Shown in pieces: positions 34,487-46,816 of a stretch of DNA of 64,000 bases (positions are counted from its first letter, which is position 1; every line of letters begins with the position of its first letter). This stretch comes from Lycium barbarum. Taxonomy: Eukaryota; Streptophyta; Magnoliopsida; Solanales; Solanaceae. Position numbers and translations under genes: made by a program. The stretch spans positions 2,580,965 through 2,644,964 of the forward strand of contig NC_083344.1 in NCBI RefSeq assembly GCF_019175385.1. The letters are read 5' to 3'. The notes beneath the pieces are model-generated. The model saw nothing but the letters and a program-made list of their open reading frames with translations. It did not search any database and had not been told where the DNA came from.

Positions 34487-34652
34487 ATCTAAACACTTGA
34501 CGTTCTCAAAATTGATATTTACTGCTAGTTAACCCGAAGTATTTGTATGGCTTGAAGAGTAACCTCTAATAATTGTAGTATCCGAACCCAAATTGGAAGT
34601 AGCAAAGAAAGAGATGGAAGGAATACCATTGCACAGAGAAATTCTATTCATC
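34487..34652 (-). pseudogene. PPR N-terminal fragment cut by the TRIM, copy 2
   Basis: Almost identical to 18,803-18,968: the ATG at 34,652 opens MNRISLCNGIPSISFF and ends FENVKCLD at the TRIM LTR. A base change turns a conserved leucine codon near 34,530 into a stop. Confidence 0.82.
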
Positions 34653-35049
34653 TTCTAAGGCGTAAGTGTTGCTATATCTCTAAGGCGTAAGATGATACAG
34701 AGTACAATCGTTTCGAATTCCAACGACAATTCGTCAAGTACCGGTGAACATTTTTTTTAAAAAAAAAAAATCAAAGGTAAGAATATATTATTAATAAGTG
34801 CCAAATAGGTACATCAGAGAGGAGTACAAAAGATCTAACAATGAGTCAGATACAACATTCTTCCAACACCAGTTGTGTGAGTGCTCGTTGTCCCTTGATG
34901 AAGACTGCTCGTACCAGCTGCTTAGTGCAAGTTTATAGCATCCCGGCATTGACCCATTGGACACCAAAAATAATGCGAAACATTGTTCAGATCTGTCTAG
35001 TGAAGGTGCAAGGAAGCAGTAGATGATTTACTAATTCATTGGCACTTTC
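34653..35049. other. Insertion relative to copy 1, no gene seen
   Basis: From about 34,680 to 34,985 this differs from the paralogous copy, which has the fold-back MITE region instead. It holds a T/A-run and AT-rich DNA. No gene recognised. Confidence 0.4.
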
Positions 35050-35350
35050 ACACAGAAAGCATCTGCTCTAAAAAACAAGCTCTGTGAGTGCTGATACAAG
35101 TGAAACAGGTGGCTCTTGGGGGTGCAATTGTCGTCCAAATATATTCTCCATTGCCAGACCTTTTGAAGGCCTCCCATATTCCCCAAAGATTTTTATAAGT
35201 TTCGAACGAGTTCCCCAAAACATGTGGCTTTTGGGGGTGCAATTGTCTACCATATTCCCCAAAAGATTTCTATAACTACTTTGACAATAAACTTGCCATC
35301 TTTCTGAAATTTCCACCACAGTGAGTAGGCAACCTGATACGAAACTGGCT
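35050..35350 (-). mobile_element. Fragment of L1-like LINE 3' region, copy 2
   Basis: Paralogue of 19,700-19,990 with the same broken reading (TTIAPPRATCFTCIS, NLWGIWEAFKRSG). Confidence 0.4.
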
Positions 35351-35639
35351 GTCTTTAGTACAATCATCAATGAGAAACAAAACATCACAACTGAAATTCA
35401 AAAGATTCTAGAGACGAGGTTAATTTTTTGATAGAACGTGATCACATTGATAAACTAAAGAGAGAAGTAATTGGATATATGTTACATTGTTACTCCTATC
35501 TTATAGTGTCCACAGGATTCCATATTTCATAGACACAAAATGTCTTTAATGACAGCTATGACAAAGCTACACATGCAGATATGATCATAGAACAATTTCA
35601 AAATTCAAAAACTAGTACAGAAAGCAAAGAGGTCACATC

Positions 35640-35757
35640 ACCAACTTGAAAAGCCAGTCAACAAGGAACTGTTATCTTTTCCAGCAAGCGACTTCTTTTC
35701 CCCAGTATCCAAATCCACCATGGTCCTAACATTATGGTGTGTCATATGCATCTAAGC
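35640..35757 (-). pseudogene. CBSX3: CBSX3-like middle exon, relic 3
   Basis: Reads NVRTMVDLDTGEKKSLA-like residues and then a deletion relative to relic 1, which removes the GIIRE part. It lies upstream of PPR gene B. Confidence 0.55.
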
Positions 35758-36529
35758 AATCAATCAGTTATCTCAAATTCTCGCTACAGAAGCAACATCA
35801 CATAAGTGATACATAAATGCACATTCACTCTATGTAAAGTCAATGGTGAGATGCAAAGTCATTCTAGAACATCATTCTTAAGTACTTCTCCATGAAATAT
35901 GATTGCTTGGGGTTAGACAGATACAATTCAAATTTGGCTACAACAGAAGCCTAAATCTTGCTCTAAAGACACCCACAAAAGATCCACCAAATCTCGAAGC
36001 TAAGTAGTGGATTAAGATAACATCTGGGAAAATATTCAACAAGAAGATGCAAAATTTTAGATAATGCTTTTCAATCCAAAAATGAAAAATAAAGCTAATA
36101 TCTTATAGAGAATTTTTTGGTTTTTTTGGTAGAACTGTTCTCCTTCTGAATACTGTGATTAACTCAATAAGGTCCACTATTAACCCTATGATTTTAAACT
36201 TTGTTGCGAAATCCAACATCAAATTACTGAAACCCTAATCTCTAATATTAAGAGATTTTGATGTAATAAGAAAGATTACGTCAATACTAACAGATAACAG
36301 AGAAGTAATTAGATATATGTTACATTGTTACTCCTATCTTATAGTGTCCACAACTAAAGAGAGAAGTAATTGGATATATGTTATATTGTTACTCCTATCT
36401 TATAGTGTCCACAGTATTCATATTTCATACACAACAAAATATCTTTAATGAGAGTTATGACAATGCCACACATGCAGATGATCATAGAACAATTTCAAAA
36501 TTCAAAAACAAGTACAGAAAGCAAAGAGG

Positions 36530-36683
36530 TCACATCACCAACTCGAAAAGCAGTCAAGAAGAAGCTGATATCTTTTATAAGTGGTTGATACCTCATTCTC
36601 TAATAATTCCAGCAAGTGACTTGTTTTCCCCATTATCCAAAACCACCATGGTCGTAACATTATGGTGTATCATCTGCATCTAA
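36530..36683 (-). pseudogene. CBSX3: CBSX3-like middle exon, relic 4
   Basis: This is the best preserved of the four in its core: HNVTTMVVLDNGENKSLAGI, then IRE and a stop. In the family HNVGALVVVKPGE is followed by GIITERDY. The frame is lost afterwards. It lies 3.1 kb upstream of PPR gene B and in the same orientation. Confidence 0.65.
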
Positions 36684-39209
36684 GCATTCAATCAGTTATC
36701 TCAAATTCTCGCTACAGAAGCAACATCACATAAGTGATACATAAATGCAAATTCACTCTATGCAAAGTCATTTTAGAGCACCATTCTTGAGTACTTCTCC
36801 ACGAAATATGATTGCTTGAGTTTAGACAGATAAAAGTTTAAATTTGGCCACAACAAAAGCCTAAATCTTGCTCTAAAGACCCCCACGAAGGATCCACCAA
36901 ATCTCAAAGCTAAGTAGTGGATTAAGATAACATCTGGGAAAATATTCAACAAGAAGATGCAAAATTTTAGATAATGCTTTTCAATCCAAAAATGAAAAAT
37001 AAAGCTAATATCTTATAGAGAATTTTTTTTTTTTGGGTAGAACTGTTCTCCTTCTGAATACTGTGATTAACTCAATAAGGTCCACTATTAACCCTATGAT
37101 TTTAAACTTTGTTGCGAAATCCAACATCAAATTACTGAAACCCTAATCTCTAATATTAAGAGATTTTGATGTAATAAGAAAGATTACATCATTACTAAAA
37201 TGAAAAACTCTAGCCAAATGAACAGTAGCAAATGAAAAAGACTCCAAACGTGTTGCCCTGTCCACCTCGGTCATAATAGCAAGTAATGCACTTCTTTAGA
37301 CATATTAAAAACAGTTACTAAAATCTAGGGCTTTAAAATAGAATAACCACACATTTATCTTTGAACCATTAGAGATGCACTGGACAATTCGGTTCATCTG
37401 CAAATTATCGCGAAGTCAAATATTTATTCTCTAGTTTGGACAGTATGACAACCTTTTCATAAGTCTGAATAAAAGGACACGAAATGAGTAGTAGTTACAC
37501 AGTTTTTCAGTTATGAGCAATTTCAAGGTTTACACAATGACCACACCTGCAAAAGGTAAAGCTTAAATTAGAGATGCAACAGATAAAATGCAATATATGC
37601 TCACTCCTATCTAATAGTATCCACAAGATTCAATATCCCCTAGACAAGTAATATCCTCAACGACAACTATGACAAAGCTACACATGGACACATGATCATG
37701 GAAAGCTTAAAGTCACCAGCATTATAACATGGGTATAAGATAAGACACAGGTCTCTCTTCCCCCAATTCTTAAAATAACAAGAAGATTTACACTTAAAAT
37801 GTGTATGCTAACTATTACAGTAGAGAATTTCAAACAGACGTATGTCTTAAAAAGAAATTCCTCTCCTCCATGTTCTAAGTTAGTTGACAATAACTCTATG
37901 GAGTGTGACCCTTTTCGAATAGCAATGACAATGTATAACCTATCAATTTTGAACAAGTTCTATTCAACAAAGAATATTCTAGATATGGTGTTTACCGTTC
38001 ATCTATAGTATAGAATATCAATGTTCATACTATATGTTTCAGGCACAGAAGGATGAAGTTGACCTATCAGCAGTTGTACACCCCCCCCCCCCCCCCCCCG
38101 CCATTATCAAACACCTTATAGTGTTGTTCCTTTTTATGCATTTTATTGAGGAAAAGGTGAGTTAATGATATATTTTTTTTTTTTTAATAATGAAAAACAA
38201 AACTGAAGACATGGAAAGAATGTTCTTATGATCTGATTAATTCACTACCAGTTTTCCATTTTAGGTACATAAATTTAAATTTTCACAACTAAACTCCCAC
38301 TATATGAATTATATTCCTATACTCCAGTAATCCCAAGCTCTGGTATAAAACCCAAACCTGGTTCATCTCTGTTCACAAACAACCGCATACCACAGTTTAC
38401 CCATTAACTGCTACCATGAACAAGATGATCTGCCCTGAGGAAAAAACTACAAATGAAAAAAACCTCTACTTGATTACTGAAAGCTCTTGCATATCAAGAT
38501 GTTTTGCCTCGATAAAGGTAACAAAACACATTTGATGACATATGGAGTTACTCATATGCAATCTTGAGAGAGAAGTCCAGCTCATATAGTTGTTCATTAT
38601 GCATGAGACCAGGCTCAGAAATTAGTTTCAATTAGATATAGATGCAACTCTTGTCATTTTGAAACACATATAATTGCTCCTGAGGAAGCACTCAAGCTAC
38701 AGCTTCTGACTACCAGCTTCCCACTTAAGACTGAAACTCTGCCAATGGGACATAGAAATTTCAGCAGTGCACAAAATTTCCAGATCCACAAATGAGGGAT
38801 AAAACTAACATCTCAGGGCACTAAGATTCTACAGGGGATAGGAAAAAACAAGATGGTTGTGTCGAGCTATTGACCATCAAAACTTTCACTTTTTAAAGAG
38901 GTACCACAGTTAGATTTTGATTTTCCTACTGAAGATAGCAATGTCAGGATGTTGATGTTACCAAGACTTTAGAAATAGAACTTACCTATCAATTCCAAAA
39001 TCAAGTGAATGACTTGTGATAAGCCACTTCAAACTTACCACGGAGCATAAAATTCAACCAAAACATCCTTGGTCCCTTCTAGCACAATTTCGTCAAAGTT
39101 ATCTGGAGATAGTATAAGGAGAACCTCGGAGTAGCAGTAAACTTCTCTTTGTGTGACCTATAGATACAATAGTGGCAGCATAGGCAAATAAACAATGCGA
39201 AAGAAATAT
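36684..39209. other. Non-coding unit sequence, no gene seen
   Basis: It contains one short module (37,590-37,730), a decayed PPR 3' flank (near 38,040 and 38,940-39,200) and a homopolymer C run. The 61-bp CBS exon expected downstream of the PPR pseudogene was looked for and not found. Confidence 0.45.
38081..38099. repeat. Homopolymer C tract
   Basis: Nineteen C in a row, at a point where the paralogous units have none. The exact length may be unreliable. Confidence 0.9.
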
Positions 39210-40948
39210 TCACTTCTTATTTTTCGAGTGAAGCTCTGGTATCATGTCAAGGACGGAAGGATTCACACTTATAACCTTTACTAGTATCTCAGACGTAGTT
39301 GCATCAAATGAGAAGCCCCTTCCCGTCATTTCCTTCATAAAAGTTGTCATTCCACTAATTTTGTTACACCTGAGAAATCCTTGCACAAAGACATTGTAAG
39401 TCACATTGTTCGGCAAACAACCGTTGTCCTCCATTTTTCTTAGCATATCTTTAGCTTCATCTAACAAACCTTCTAGACAAAATCCATTTATCATTGTATT
39501 ATATGTAATCACATTTGGAAGCAATCCAATTGAAGAAAGCTTCTCAAAGGTAGCACGAGCTTTGTCGACTTTACCATTTTTGCACAATCCATTAATGACA
39601 ACATTGTAAAATTCATTACTAGCATATTCTATCTTTTTTTCCAACTTATTAACGAACGACATTGCTTCTTCAACAAGTCCATACTTAAAATAACCATTGA
39701 GCAACGTGACATGAGTGTATAGATTAGGATCGGGCCCCGCAGACAACATCTCATCATAAATTTTTCTAGCAGATACAATTCTTCCAACTTCAAATAGACC
39801 TTGTAAGATAGTAGTGTAGGTAAAGATATCAGGTTTTAATCCCTTTTGAGAAATTTCATGAAACAATTGCATTGCCTCGGTCAATTTCTTTTTCTTACAG
39901 TATCCATTTATTAGTACGCCATAGCTAATAATGCTAGGTTCAATATTCTTATCTATCATGAAATCAAAAACCCTCCTCGCTCTATCCAGTTGACCACGTA
40001 AACAATATCCGTCCATTATCGCATTGTAGGTGATCACATCAGGCTCTACACCTTTATGGGTCATGTGTCTCATTACTTCCTCGGCATCTTCAACTTTCCC
40101 TTCTTTGCATACTCCATCTATAAGTATGTTAAAGGTACGCACATTTGGATAAAGATTAAAGTTCACCATCTTAGAGAACAAAGTCTTAACCTTTTCCCAT
40201 TGACAAAGCTTACAAAAACCATCAATTAATGAATTATAAGTGATTATGTCCGGAGGAATGCCTTTCTGCTTCATCTCATTCAAAAGGCTGATGGCAGCAT
40301 CTAAGTTTCTATCACGATGTTGTAGTTCTTTATGTTGGGCTTAGTATTCCCTTGTTCCATTAACCGGAGCAAACTCAAAGTCTTATCTGTATGGCCCCTT
40401 TTGCTGAGTCCATTCATGACAGTTGCATATGTGAATTCGTTGGGCACACAAATCTTCTCTCTAACCAACTTTTTGAACAATTCAACCGCATCTTTAACCT
40501 TATTTTCAGCAAAGATTCCCCTAATTAGGGTGTTAAAGGTGACAACATTAAATGGAATGCCATTCTTCAAGTAAATGGGTAATACCGAAAATGCACAGTC
40601 AACACCATGCATCAGGCAATAATTGTTAATCACGCTATTCAAGATGACTCCGTCAATTGGGGTACCCAATTTCTGCATTTCTCCAAAAAGAGAAATCACA
40701 GCAGACTAATGCTTCATAGTTAGTATAGTCTTAAACAATTTAGAGAAACTGACAACTGAAGGAAGAGGCTTCATTCTAACCATTTGATGGAAGAGAGTAA
40801 CAACATCATCTAAACACTTAATATTCTCAATCTTGCTATTTAACCCAAGTTTACCCTTCACTGAATTTGAAGGGTTATTATGATTTGAAGAATAAGCTCT
40901 AAATGTAGCAAGGAAAGAGTTAAACGGATTACCATAGCGAGGGAAACG
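39210..40948 (-). pseudogene. RFL-type PPR pseudogene, gene C
   Basis: The minus strand carries nearly a whole PPR gene, closest to gene A in motifs 2-8, but with several lesions. The start codon is missing: the homology breaks at 40,948 inside the presequence, at an inversion. A TAG at 40,706-40,708 replaces the tyrosine of KHYSA in motif 1. A 19-bp deletion at about 40,308-40,313, between two TCTATC copies seen in gene B, shifts the frame in motif 5. Downstream the frame stays open for 357 codons (motifs 5-14 and a tail ending ELHSKNKK), so decay may be recent. It could still exchange sequence with its neighbours by gene conversion. Confidence 0.92.
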
Positions 40949-41136
40949 GATAAACTATGTTTTTTTTCCGTGTTTGAAAGTTAAAATGTTAGAATTGATT
41001 TGCATTTCATAATAGCTTTTATTTCATTATATTGTTTATACTTGTAAAATTATGTTATATATAATTACAAGTTATAAGCGGTGTATAATGGATTGCTTTA
41101 ATCATTTTTTTGTGAGGATCAACGCGCGCGCGCGCG

Positions 41137-41179
<43 letters not shown>

Positions 41180-41620
41180 TTCTTTTATTTTTTATGTAAT
41201 TTTACCTATTTAAAAATATTTATTGTAATTATATTATTTTAAGAAATACTAAAAATTAAATACCCATGGGGCTTACGCCCCGTGCCTCGAGGCTTACGCC
41301 TCGTCGAGGCGTATGTAAAACGCCCCGCCTTACGCCCCCGCCTTTTAAAACACTAAGTTTCACTAATTTCTTTATTTTTTATTGTTCCTGTCAAATCTAA
41401 AAAACATGATTCAGCAAATATATGAGGGAGACTAAAGTATTACTTTTTGGCAAACTTAAAGCACTAAGATGTTATATACATATACTCAAGGGACTAATTT
41501 AGTCATTTTCTCATTTGCTCCTTGAACGCACTTCCTCTGCCTAATTTTGTTCTAAGGCACTTTCTAAAATTAGGGCAATCCGTTTTTAACTTTCAAACAC
41601 GGAAAAAAACATAGTTTCTT
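40949..41620. other. Inverted segment replacing the gene C promoter
   Basis: About 36 bp (ACTATG, then TTCCGTGTTTGAAAG) at 40,952-40,987 recur inverted at 41,583-41,619. Between them, 41,355-41,583 is the reverse complement of the PPR 5' flank (compare 25,570-25,840). The rest is a GC-rich element end (GCTTACGCCCC, CGCCTTTTAAAACAC) near 41,265-41,353 and a CG/TA microsatellite. The pattern fits an inversion with staggered breaks, which removed the start codon. Confidence 0.7.
41123..41176. repeat. CG then TA microsatellite
   Basis: A CG run (41,123-41,137) is followed by ACA and about 19 TA units. Confidence 0.95.
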
Positions 41621-41990
41621 AAAACACTATTACTATCATACTATTCATTTTATCTCCCTATAAGCAAATAATTAATAAAATTTATCAATATTACAATTAA
41701 AACATAACTTCTTCATGAATAAAAAATAAAATTATATGATAATTCTGATACATAGTACTTATGACCAATGACAAGTGAAAATATACAATTCCGCTATGTG
41801 TTTTTTTTTTTTTTTTTTAAATTAAGTGATATTCACCCTCACGATGTTCTCAAATATTAAATATCCAATACTACGACTTGTTACATGAGTTACCCCCAAT
41901 CTTCTATTTCTATAGATGAAAAACTATTAAGTATCATTATTTTATTAAACAATTATGAGGGTGAATGATTTTAATTAAGGAATTTAAAAT
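41621..41990. other. AT-rich element interior, no gene seen
   Basis: Probably part of the GC-ended element split by the inversion and the solo LTR. A poly-T run lies at 41,801-41,818. No coding potential seen. Confidence 0.4.
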
Positions 41991-41995
41991 ATAAT
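41991..41995. repeat. Target-site duplication ATAAT, left copy
   Basis: ATAAT precedes TGTCACACCCC and recurs at 46,182-46,186 after the LTR end. Confidence 0.92.
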
Positions 41996-44900
41996 TGTCA
42001 CACCCCATTTTAACCGGGTCGATTTAGGAGTATGACGTATTGGTGATTCCTGTTTATTTATTTAAGGAGTCGCCACCTAATTAATTAAACGGTGAATTAG
42101 GACACCTAGAGATTAACTAAGGCGAAGTTAAAACTAAACCCCAATTAATAGTCTGCGTAACCAATATGATTCTAGGTAAGGGCTCTATATTATCCTAAAG
42201 GGAAGGGGTTAGGCATCCTTTAGAATCCGTTAACTTACGATTATCCGACCAAACTTAGGTTAATTAATTAAGATTAGATGTAATGCTTAAATCTTAAGAA
42301 AATAGGTTGTAAATGTTATTAAGGTTTTTAAAGGAAAACATAATAATGTTATTTAAACTAACTTGATGAAATACATAGTAGTCCACTTAAAAATAAAACT
42401 TATGAAGGTTGTTAAGCTTTAAATAATAATTTTATTTAAAAAACGAAAACTTGCAAAGTATAATGATTTGCATATAAATAGAAACTTTTAAATAAGACTT
42501 AACCGATTTAATCTTAGAACAAAATTATATTGTATAAATATAGTGGTGTAGAAAACCTAGACTTATTTTGAATAGGATGTAAAAAATAGATGAGTTTGCT
42601 TTCTCTTATACTAATTCTATTTGACTACATTTGGTTTAAAACATGTATGATTAAAAGAATCTTGGAACAAAGTTTATAAGATATACTTAAGTTGCTATTT
42701 AGTGACGTTTTGAAATTTTAAGATAGTAAGAATAAAATATGATTCCTTTTAACTTAACATGTATAGTCATGACATTTTGCGGATCAATTATTCCAAATAA
42801 ATATTAGACCTTATAAATAGTTTTAACATGAAAGGAAGAGAATAACTTATGAAATTAATTATTAGTCCTCCTAACTACCCAACACTAAAACTAAACCTAC
42901 TAATTCATCTGAGGTTCATCTAAATTAAGAAAATAAAAAACAAAATAAAGAGTTAGTCATGCAATACAAATTAAATGCACAAAAATAAAATAGACGAGGC
43001 AAATAAGTTAAACGGGCTCAGCCCATTTAGGACTGCTGGACCCAGCTGCTGTTGGGAAGAATAGACTCGGCCCATTTGTAAACTATTGCGGTTTGCCTGG
43101 GCCAACAGCCCAATATTTTGTTTCCTTTGCTGCGGACACAACTGGATAGAAAAAGGGGGAAATGATGTTCTGTAGGACCTTGGCCCAACATCGAATGCGG
43201 AAGATGAATCCCTCGGATTCATATGCGAAAGCCATGCATAAGCGAAAGGAAAAGGATTAGCATCTGATCGACGAAGATATGAAAATACAAATTCAACATG
43301 TCGGAAAAAATATATATATATATTCAAACTGATCAGTAGGTTGTGTACAGTTTGTGTATATTTAATGCATTTCAATGAAGGTATACCAGTAATATACACG
43401 TGTATATATGATTCAAGCACGACAAGTCACAGTACAAGCGAGGCGATACTCGGACGTATACAAAATTTCAGACAGCCATGTATCGTGTGTGTCTTAATCT
43501 ATATGAACATCTTGAATGTATCTAAATAACTGCCAGTTTTATAGCCTACGATAATACCTAAATCAACATTTCAGTTTCATTACTTATAGAGGTAAACAAG
43601 CAGAACACAACACATTTTTTATGCCATAGATAAGGAGACAGCAGTTACGGACAGACTGTTTTTTTTTTCTTTCAAACTAGATCTTAACTAGTCTGCACCA
43701 GATAAAAAAAAGATATACCCAGAACTAAGAGTATGAGGATTATTTATCCTGAATCCTGGGACTGGCAGCTAAACAAACTATATTGAAACAATAATGAGTA
43801 AAGGGAAGAAGTCTCATAACAGGCATGTAATGGATAAGTATTCGACTTGGATCATGCTCAAAAGATGTGCTGGACTGATTTATTTTTTAAGATTTGGCTA
43901 AACTGATACTTTGTCAGTGGAGCTTCCTCTTTCACCTAATGCAGATTATAACAAAAGCAAATTCCCTTATCTTTAGCGTACTCCTCACTTTTACTGATTC
44001 AAATATAAGAAGATGGGGCATCTATTCATATCTTGAATATTTTAAAGGAAAAGGACAGAACCAAAGGGGTTTGAAGACACCAGTATTTGTCTAAATTCAA
44101 AGGTGAGTTGCTATTAGGTTGGTACTAAGCTGTTCCTCCAAGCACATCATATCCATGATTAGTTAAACAGTAAACTGATCCCTTATGGATGAATCTTAAT
44201 CCTTATAGACACTATGTGAATGCAATTAATAGGTCTCGACATACACAAAGACTGAGTTCATCAAACTAAACTAGATTACTATATGGAGACTAAACCAATT
44301 AACCATACGCAGCCAACCAATCAACAGCCGAAAATAAGCTAACAATGGTGATTCTAACAGCAAGACCATTATTGATAATAACAACACTAGTTATTGCTAG
44401 CTAGGCTAATTCAGAACCAAGGCAGAAAACAATACTTCAAAGCTGGAGAGGACCTGGAAATTAACATGAAGGCGCACGACACAATAAATCTTTAATAAAT
44501 TTGAACAGAATTGGAGCTAAATACCAAAACAAGTCAGCAATACCACAGGGCTAAAAATGACAACAGGTAAGGGAAGACTGCACCATGTTACTAACTGCAG
44601 AATCCTAACAGACTCACAATGTTCCCCTTTAAACACATAAAACTTGTGATCATATGAGAGGGAAAACAGGGGAGCCAAGTTCTTCAATTCCATAACTAGA
44701 AGTTGATCATTTAAATAGATATGTCATATTACATTAAAAGAGTGTATAGATAACACCAAGTTTTCTACTGATTAAAGTTCAAAACAAACAAACAAGATTC
44801 TTAACACTAATCATAAGTCTTGCTATATTTTAATCAAGCAGAAACAAAAACACAACTTAGTGTAACAGAACCAAAGGAAGAATACAGGCTAAGATGAAGA

Positions 44901-46181
44901 AAATGATATTACCTTCTTTGGGTGCAGCGAAGTGGGTGCGAGTCTTCGATTTACCCTCGAACACTACCAAATTAGAGATTGCGATGCTCGAATTTGCAAC
45001 AACACCGAACAGAACGAAAAATCGTCTGAGTATTTTGATTCGATATTTTGCGAAATTGGGACAACTAAACAAAAATTTCACAGGGAATTTCTTGAATTGA
45101 AAGAGAATCGGCCCTCTCGACCTTTTCTCAATCTAAAAAAAATCCCCCCTTTTAATCACTCAAAATCCTCCTCTTTTCGATGCTCAAAAAATGAGAAAAA
45201 AATCAAATAAAATAAAAGACGCGTGGGGAACAAGATGTGAAGGTGTGGTGCGGGTGTCAGTGATGTTGTGGAAGTCACAAGGGGATATGGGTGTGGTGGA
45301 GATGGTGGTCACGTGGTGCGACAGGGGTGTCGGTGATGTTGGGTGTCAGTCATGAAGTGGAAGTCACGTGGGGTATGGGATAGTGAAGCGTGGGGATAGT
45401 GGGGGTATGGGGTAGTGGAGGCGACGATGGTGGTTGGCGGAGGTGGCGACGGTGGGTGACGAAGATGACGACGGGGAAAGGGGAGGGGAGCGATGGAGGT
45501 GCGGCGGAGGTATGGAGGAAAGTGATGGGGAAACCCTAAAAGGGTTTCCTTATTCAGCTGAAAAATGAATTGGACCCGGTCCATTTGTGGACCGGGTCAA
45601 ATTTTAGATTGGGTATTAAAAGAACGGACTAGTAAATTAAACATGGATTATTCTAAAAATTGAGATCAGAGATATGGGCTAGTCCAAAAATATTTAGGAG
45701 TTAATCGGACTTTGATTTGGGGTCCGGTAAGTCAAAATACGGACTAAGTGCAAAAAATAGTTTGGCTTCTAAATTTAAATAAAAGACCAGTTTAAACAAT
45801 TTGTGTTAAATATTGCTCAATATAAAATATGCGATCATTAATGCTCAGATAAAAATGGCGTCGTAATAGCCGTGTAATAATATTTCGAAAATCTACAGTA
45901 AAATAAATACCATTATTTAATTATGCAAAGATAAAATGCGATGTGTGTGCGTAAGCTGGCAAAAATGTCGAAAATGATAAAATTACGAATTATAATAATA
46001 ATAATGATAATAAATGATGATGATGAAGGCTAGTAACTGTAACAGAATAATGAAACGCTGGTATTGATATGAGGCTAATAATTATAAAAAAATATAAATA
46101 TTTTTATTTTTATTTTCCAAAAATATTAGAAGCGCAAATAGGTATTTTGGCAGAGAGACGGGACAAAATTGGGTGTCAACA
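41996..46181 (-). mobile_element. Solo LTR (4,186 bp) of the Tat/Ogre-like family
   Basis: It runs TGTCACACCCCATTTTAACC to AAAATTGGGTGTCAACA and is flanked by ATAAT. It shares long stretches with the LTR at 820-6,745, including AGGAGTCGCCACCTAATT near the start and CCCGGTCCATTTGTGGACCG near 45,575. It lacks the large AAT tract, and the region 45,230-45,530 is GTGG-rich where the other is purine-rich. No element proteins are seen. Confidence 0.9.
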
Positions 46182-46186
46182 ATAAT
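46182..46186. repeat. Target-site duplication ATAAT, right copy
   Basis: Matches 41,991-41,995. Confidence 0.92.
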
Positions 46187-46198
46187 TTGTGTAAGAAC

Positions 46199-46373
46199 TG
46201 TTAGGCGAGCCCTGGGCGTTGGGCGTTAGGCGTGTTTAGGGCGTACGGTTGGGCGCTTAGGGCGTAAGCCTCATAGGAACTAAGCCCCGCACCTTAGCAC
46301 CAGGGCGTTTTGCCACTGCCCTGCCCCGAGGCGAGCCCCGGGGCGAGTCCTAACACTGCCTTTTAAAACAATG
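46199..46373. mobile_element. GC-rich end of an unidentified element
   Basis: A GGCG-rich stretch ends CTGCCTTTTAAAACAATGG directly before PPR 5' flank sequence (compare 25,970). The other end, CCGCCTTTTAAAACACTAAG near 41,340, lies inside the inverted segment. Together they look like terminal inverted repeats of one transposon. The family was not recognised. Confidence 0.5.
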
Positions 46374-46630
46374 GTAAAACTCACATTTAGAGGTATAATT
46401 TTATAGTTTATTTTTGTTGCTATTTTTGATTTATTTATAAAGTTTGGTGCGGCTTTTTGAGGTATAATTTTCGCTACTTTTTTAATATTTTTTTAGTATC
46501 TAGTGTAGTTTTTTTTTGTTGCATATTTTAGGATTTGATAGGTATTTATAGTTTAATCCTTTTTTTTTTTTTTTAACTTTTTACATCAAATCTAACATGT
46601 AGAATTCGGTAAACATATTACGAAGACTAA

Positions 46631-46816
46631 GGGGTTGTTTGGTTGGAAACAAGTCATCCCAAGATAACTAATTCTGGGATTAGTTATTCCATCTTCCCAC
46701 GGGAATAAAATAACAGTACAATACCGGGATAATGAATCTCGAGATTAGTTATAACATCATTTTATCTCAACCAAACGTGAAATAATTTATCCTTATCCCT
46801 TTTACCAAACGAGCCC
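46631..46816. mobile_element. Tourist/Harbinger-like MITE, copy 2
   Basis: Paralogue of 26,213-26,400, again between TAA and TAA, with GGGGTTGTTTGGTTGG and CCAAACGAGCCC-type ends. Confidence 0.78.
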
